Shown: piece by piece, positions 35,794 to 35,909 of the stretch
How the letters are laid out: every line of letters starts with the position of its first letter
How positions within the stretch are numbered: the first letter of the stretch is position 1
Origin: Bacillota bacterium
GTDB lineage: Bacteria > Bacillota > Clostridia > Christensenellales > Pumilibacteraceae
DNA length: 35,909 bases
Assembly: GCA_009780325.1 (NCBI GenBank)
Contig: WRAF01000019.1
Coordinates: 1-35,909, forward strand
Direction: 5' to 3'
Program-made: the position numbers and the translations under genes
Notes under the pieces: generated by a model
Databases searched by the model: none
The model's input: the letters and a program-made list of their open reading frames with translations, nothing else
What the model was told of the DNA's origin: nothing

Positions 35794-35909
35794 AATGCAC
35801 TAGGAAATATCGATGTGAAGGAAGGCTGCTAGCATCAACAAAAAGTGCGCAAATGCAAGATGCCGAAGTGCCGCAAGGCGCAAGCCCGCGAAGACCTCAT
35901 AGCACGGGC
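35794..35909 (+). repeat. Dispersed structured intergenic repeat, copy 2 (cut by window end)
   Basis: It begins immediately after the terminator T-run with AATGCACTAGGAAATAT, then GCATCAACAAAAAGTG, the GCCGCAAGGC tetraloop hairpin, CCCGCGAAG and CATAGCACGGGC at the edge of the window. The blocks match copy 1 in order. Pairs visible here include GCACT/AGTGC (35797-35801 with 35843-35847) as an alternative long-range helix, and GCATC/GATGC. GCCCG/CGGGC can also close the last segment. No reading frame is conserved between copies. Confidence 0.6.

Noticed and set aside
1-35909. tRNA, rRNA, CRISPR arrays, insertion sequences or phage genes
   Set aside because: No cloverleaf, rRNA segment, regular repeat-spacer array, transposase or integrase could be identified on either strand.

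Overview
This looks like a chromosomal segment from an AT-rich, Gram-positive anaerobe, most likely an uncultured gut-type Clostridia (Firmicutes/Bacillota). The evidence is good AGGAGG-type ribosome binding sites, TTGACA/TATAAT promoters, a class III (oxygen-sensitive) ribonucleotide reductase, a PadR-type regulator with its usual partners, and large secreted proteins built from BspA-type leucine-rich repeats (LRR_5), InlB-type repeats and lactocepin-like subtilases. I would not assign a lower rank from the sequence alone.

Layout. 1-585 is the 3' end of a GC-richer gene with a DUF6273-like C-terminus. 720-5435 is a 1571-residue membrane-anchored LRR_5 surface protein with its own promoter and terminator. 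5480-6172 has no convincing gene and is packed with degenerate intergenic repeats. 6173-8180 (minus strand) is a tightly coupled padR - DUF1700 - DUF4097-like operon, read from a promoter that contains a perfect 16-bp palindrome. 8181-8950 holds that promoter, a hairpin, a well-preserved copy of a structured dispersed repeat and remnants of small reading frames. 8951-12402 (minus strand) is nrdD followed by an exported membrane-anchored protein, with two NrdR boxes upstream. 12689-16414 is a very large lipoprotein transcribed divergently from nrdD. 16536-23623 is an apparent operon: an S8 subtilase, two paralogous small lipoproteins and an S1 trypsin-fold protease. 23745-33689 is a giant 3314-residue S8 protease/LRR fusion. 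34170-35748 holds a DUF4304-like and a DUF4375-like gene that share an N-terminal peptide and differ in composition from the surface genes. The window ends inside a second copy of the structured repeat.

How it fits together. Roughly 12689-33689 reads as a secreted proteolysis and surface-adhesion locus: two lactocepin-like proteases, one S1 protease and several lipoproteins. Both S8 proteases end in the same short signal, C-x-A-C-G-x-I-G-aromatic, followed by a membrane helix and a basic tail. No LPXTG motif is present, so this may be a cysteine-based C-terminal sorting signal. A 103-bp near-identical direct repeat spans two successive stop/start junctions, showing recent duplication inside the protease operon.

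The most interesting items are the shared Cys-Gly C-terminal tail, the dispersed structured repeat (two good copies and at least two degraded ones), the 103-bp junction repeats, the giant protease-LRR protein, and the NrdR and PadR regulatory sites that can be read directly from the DNA.
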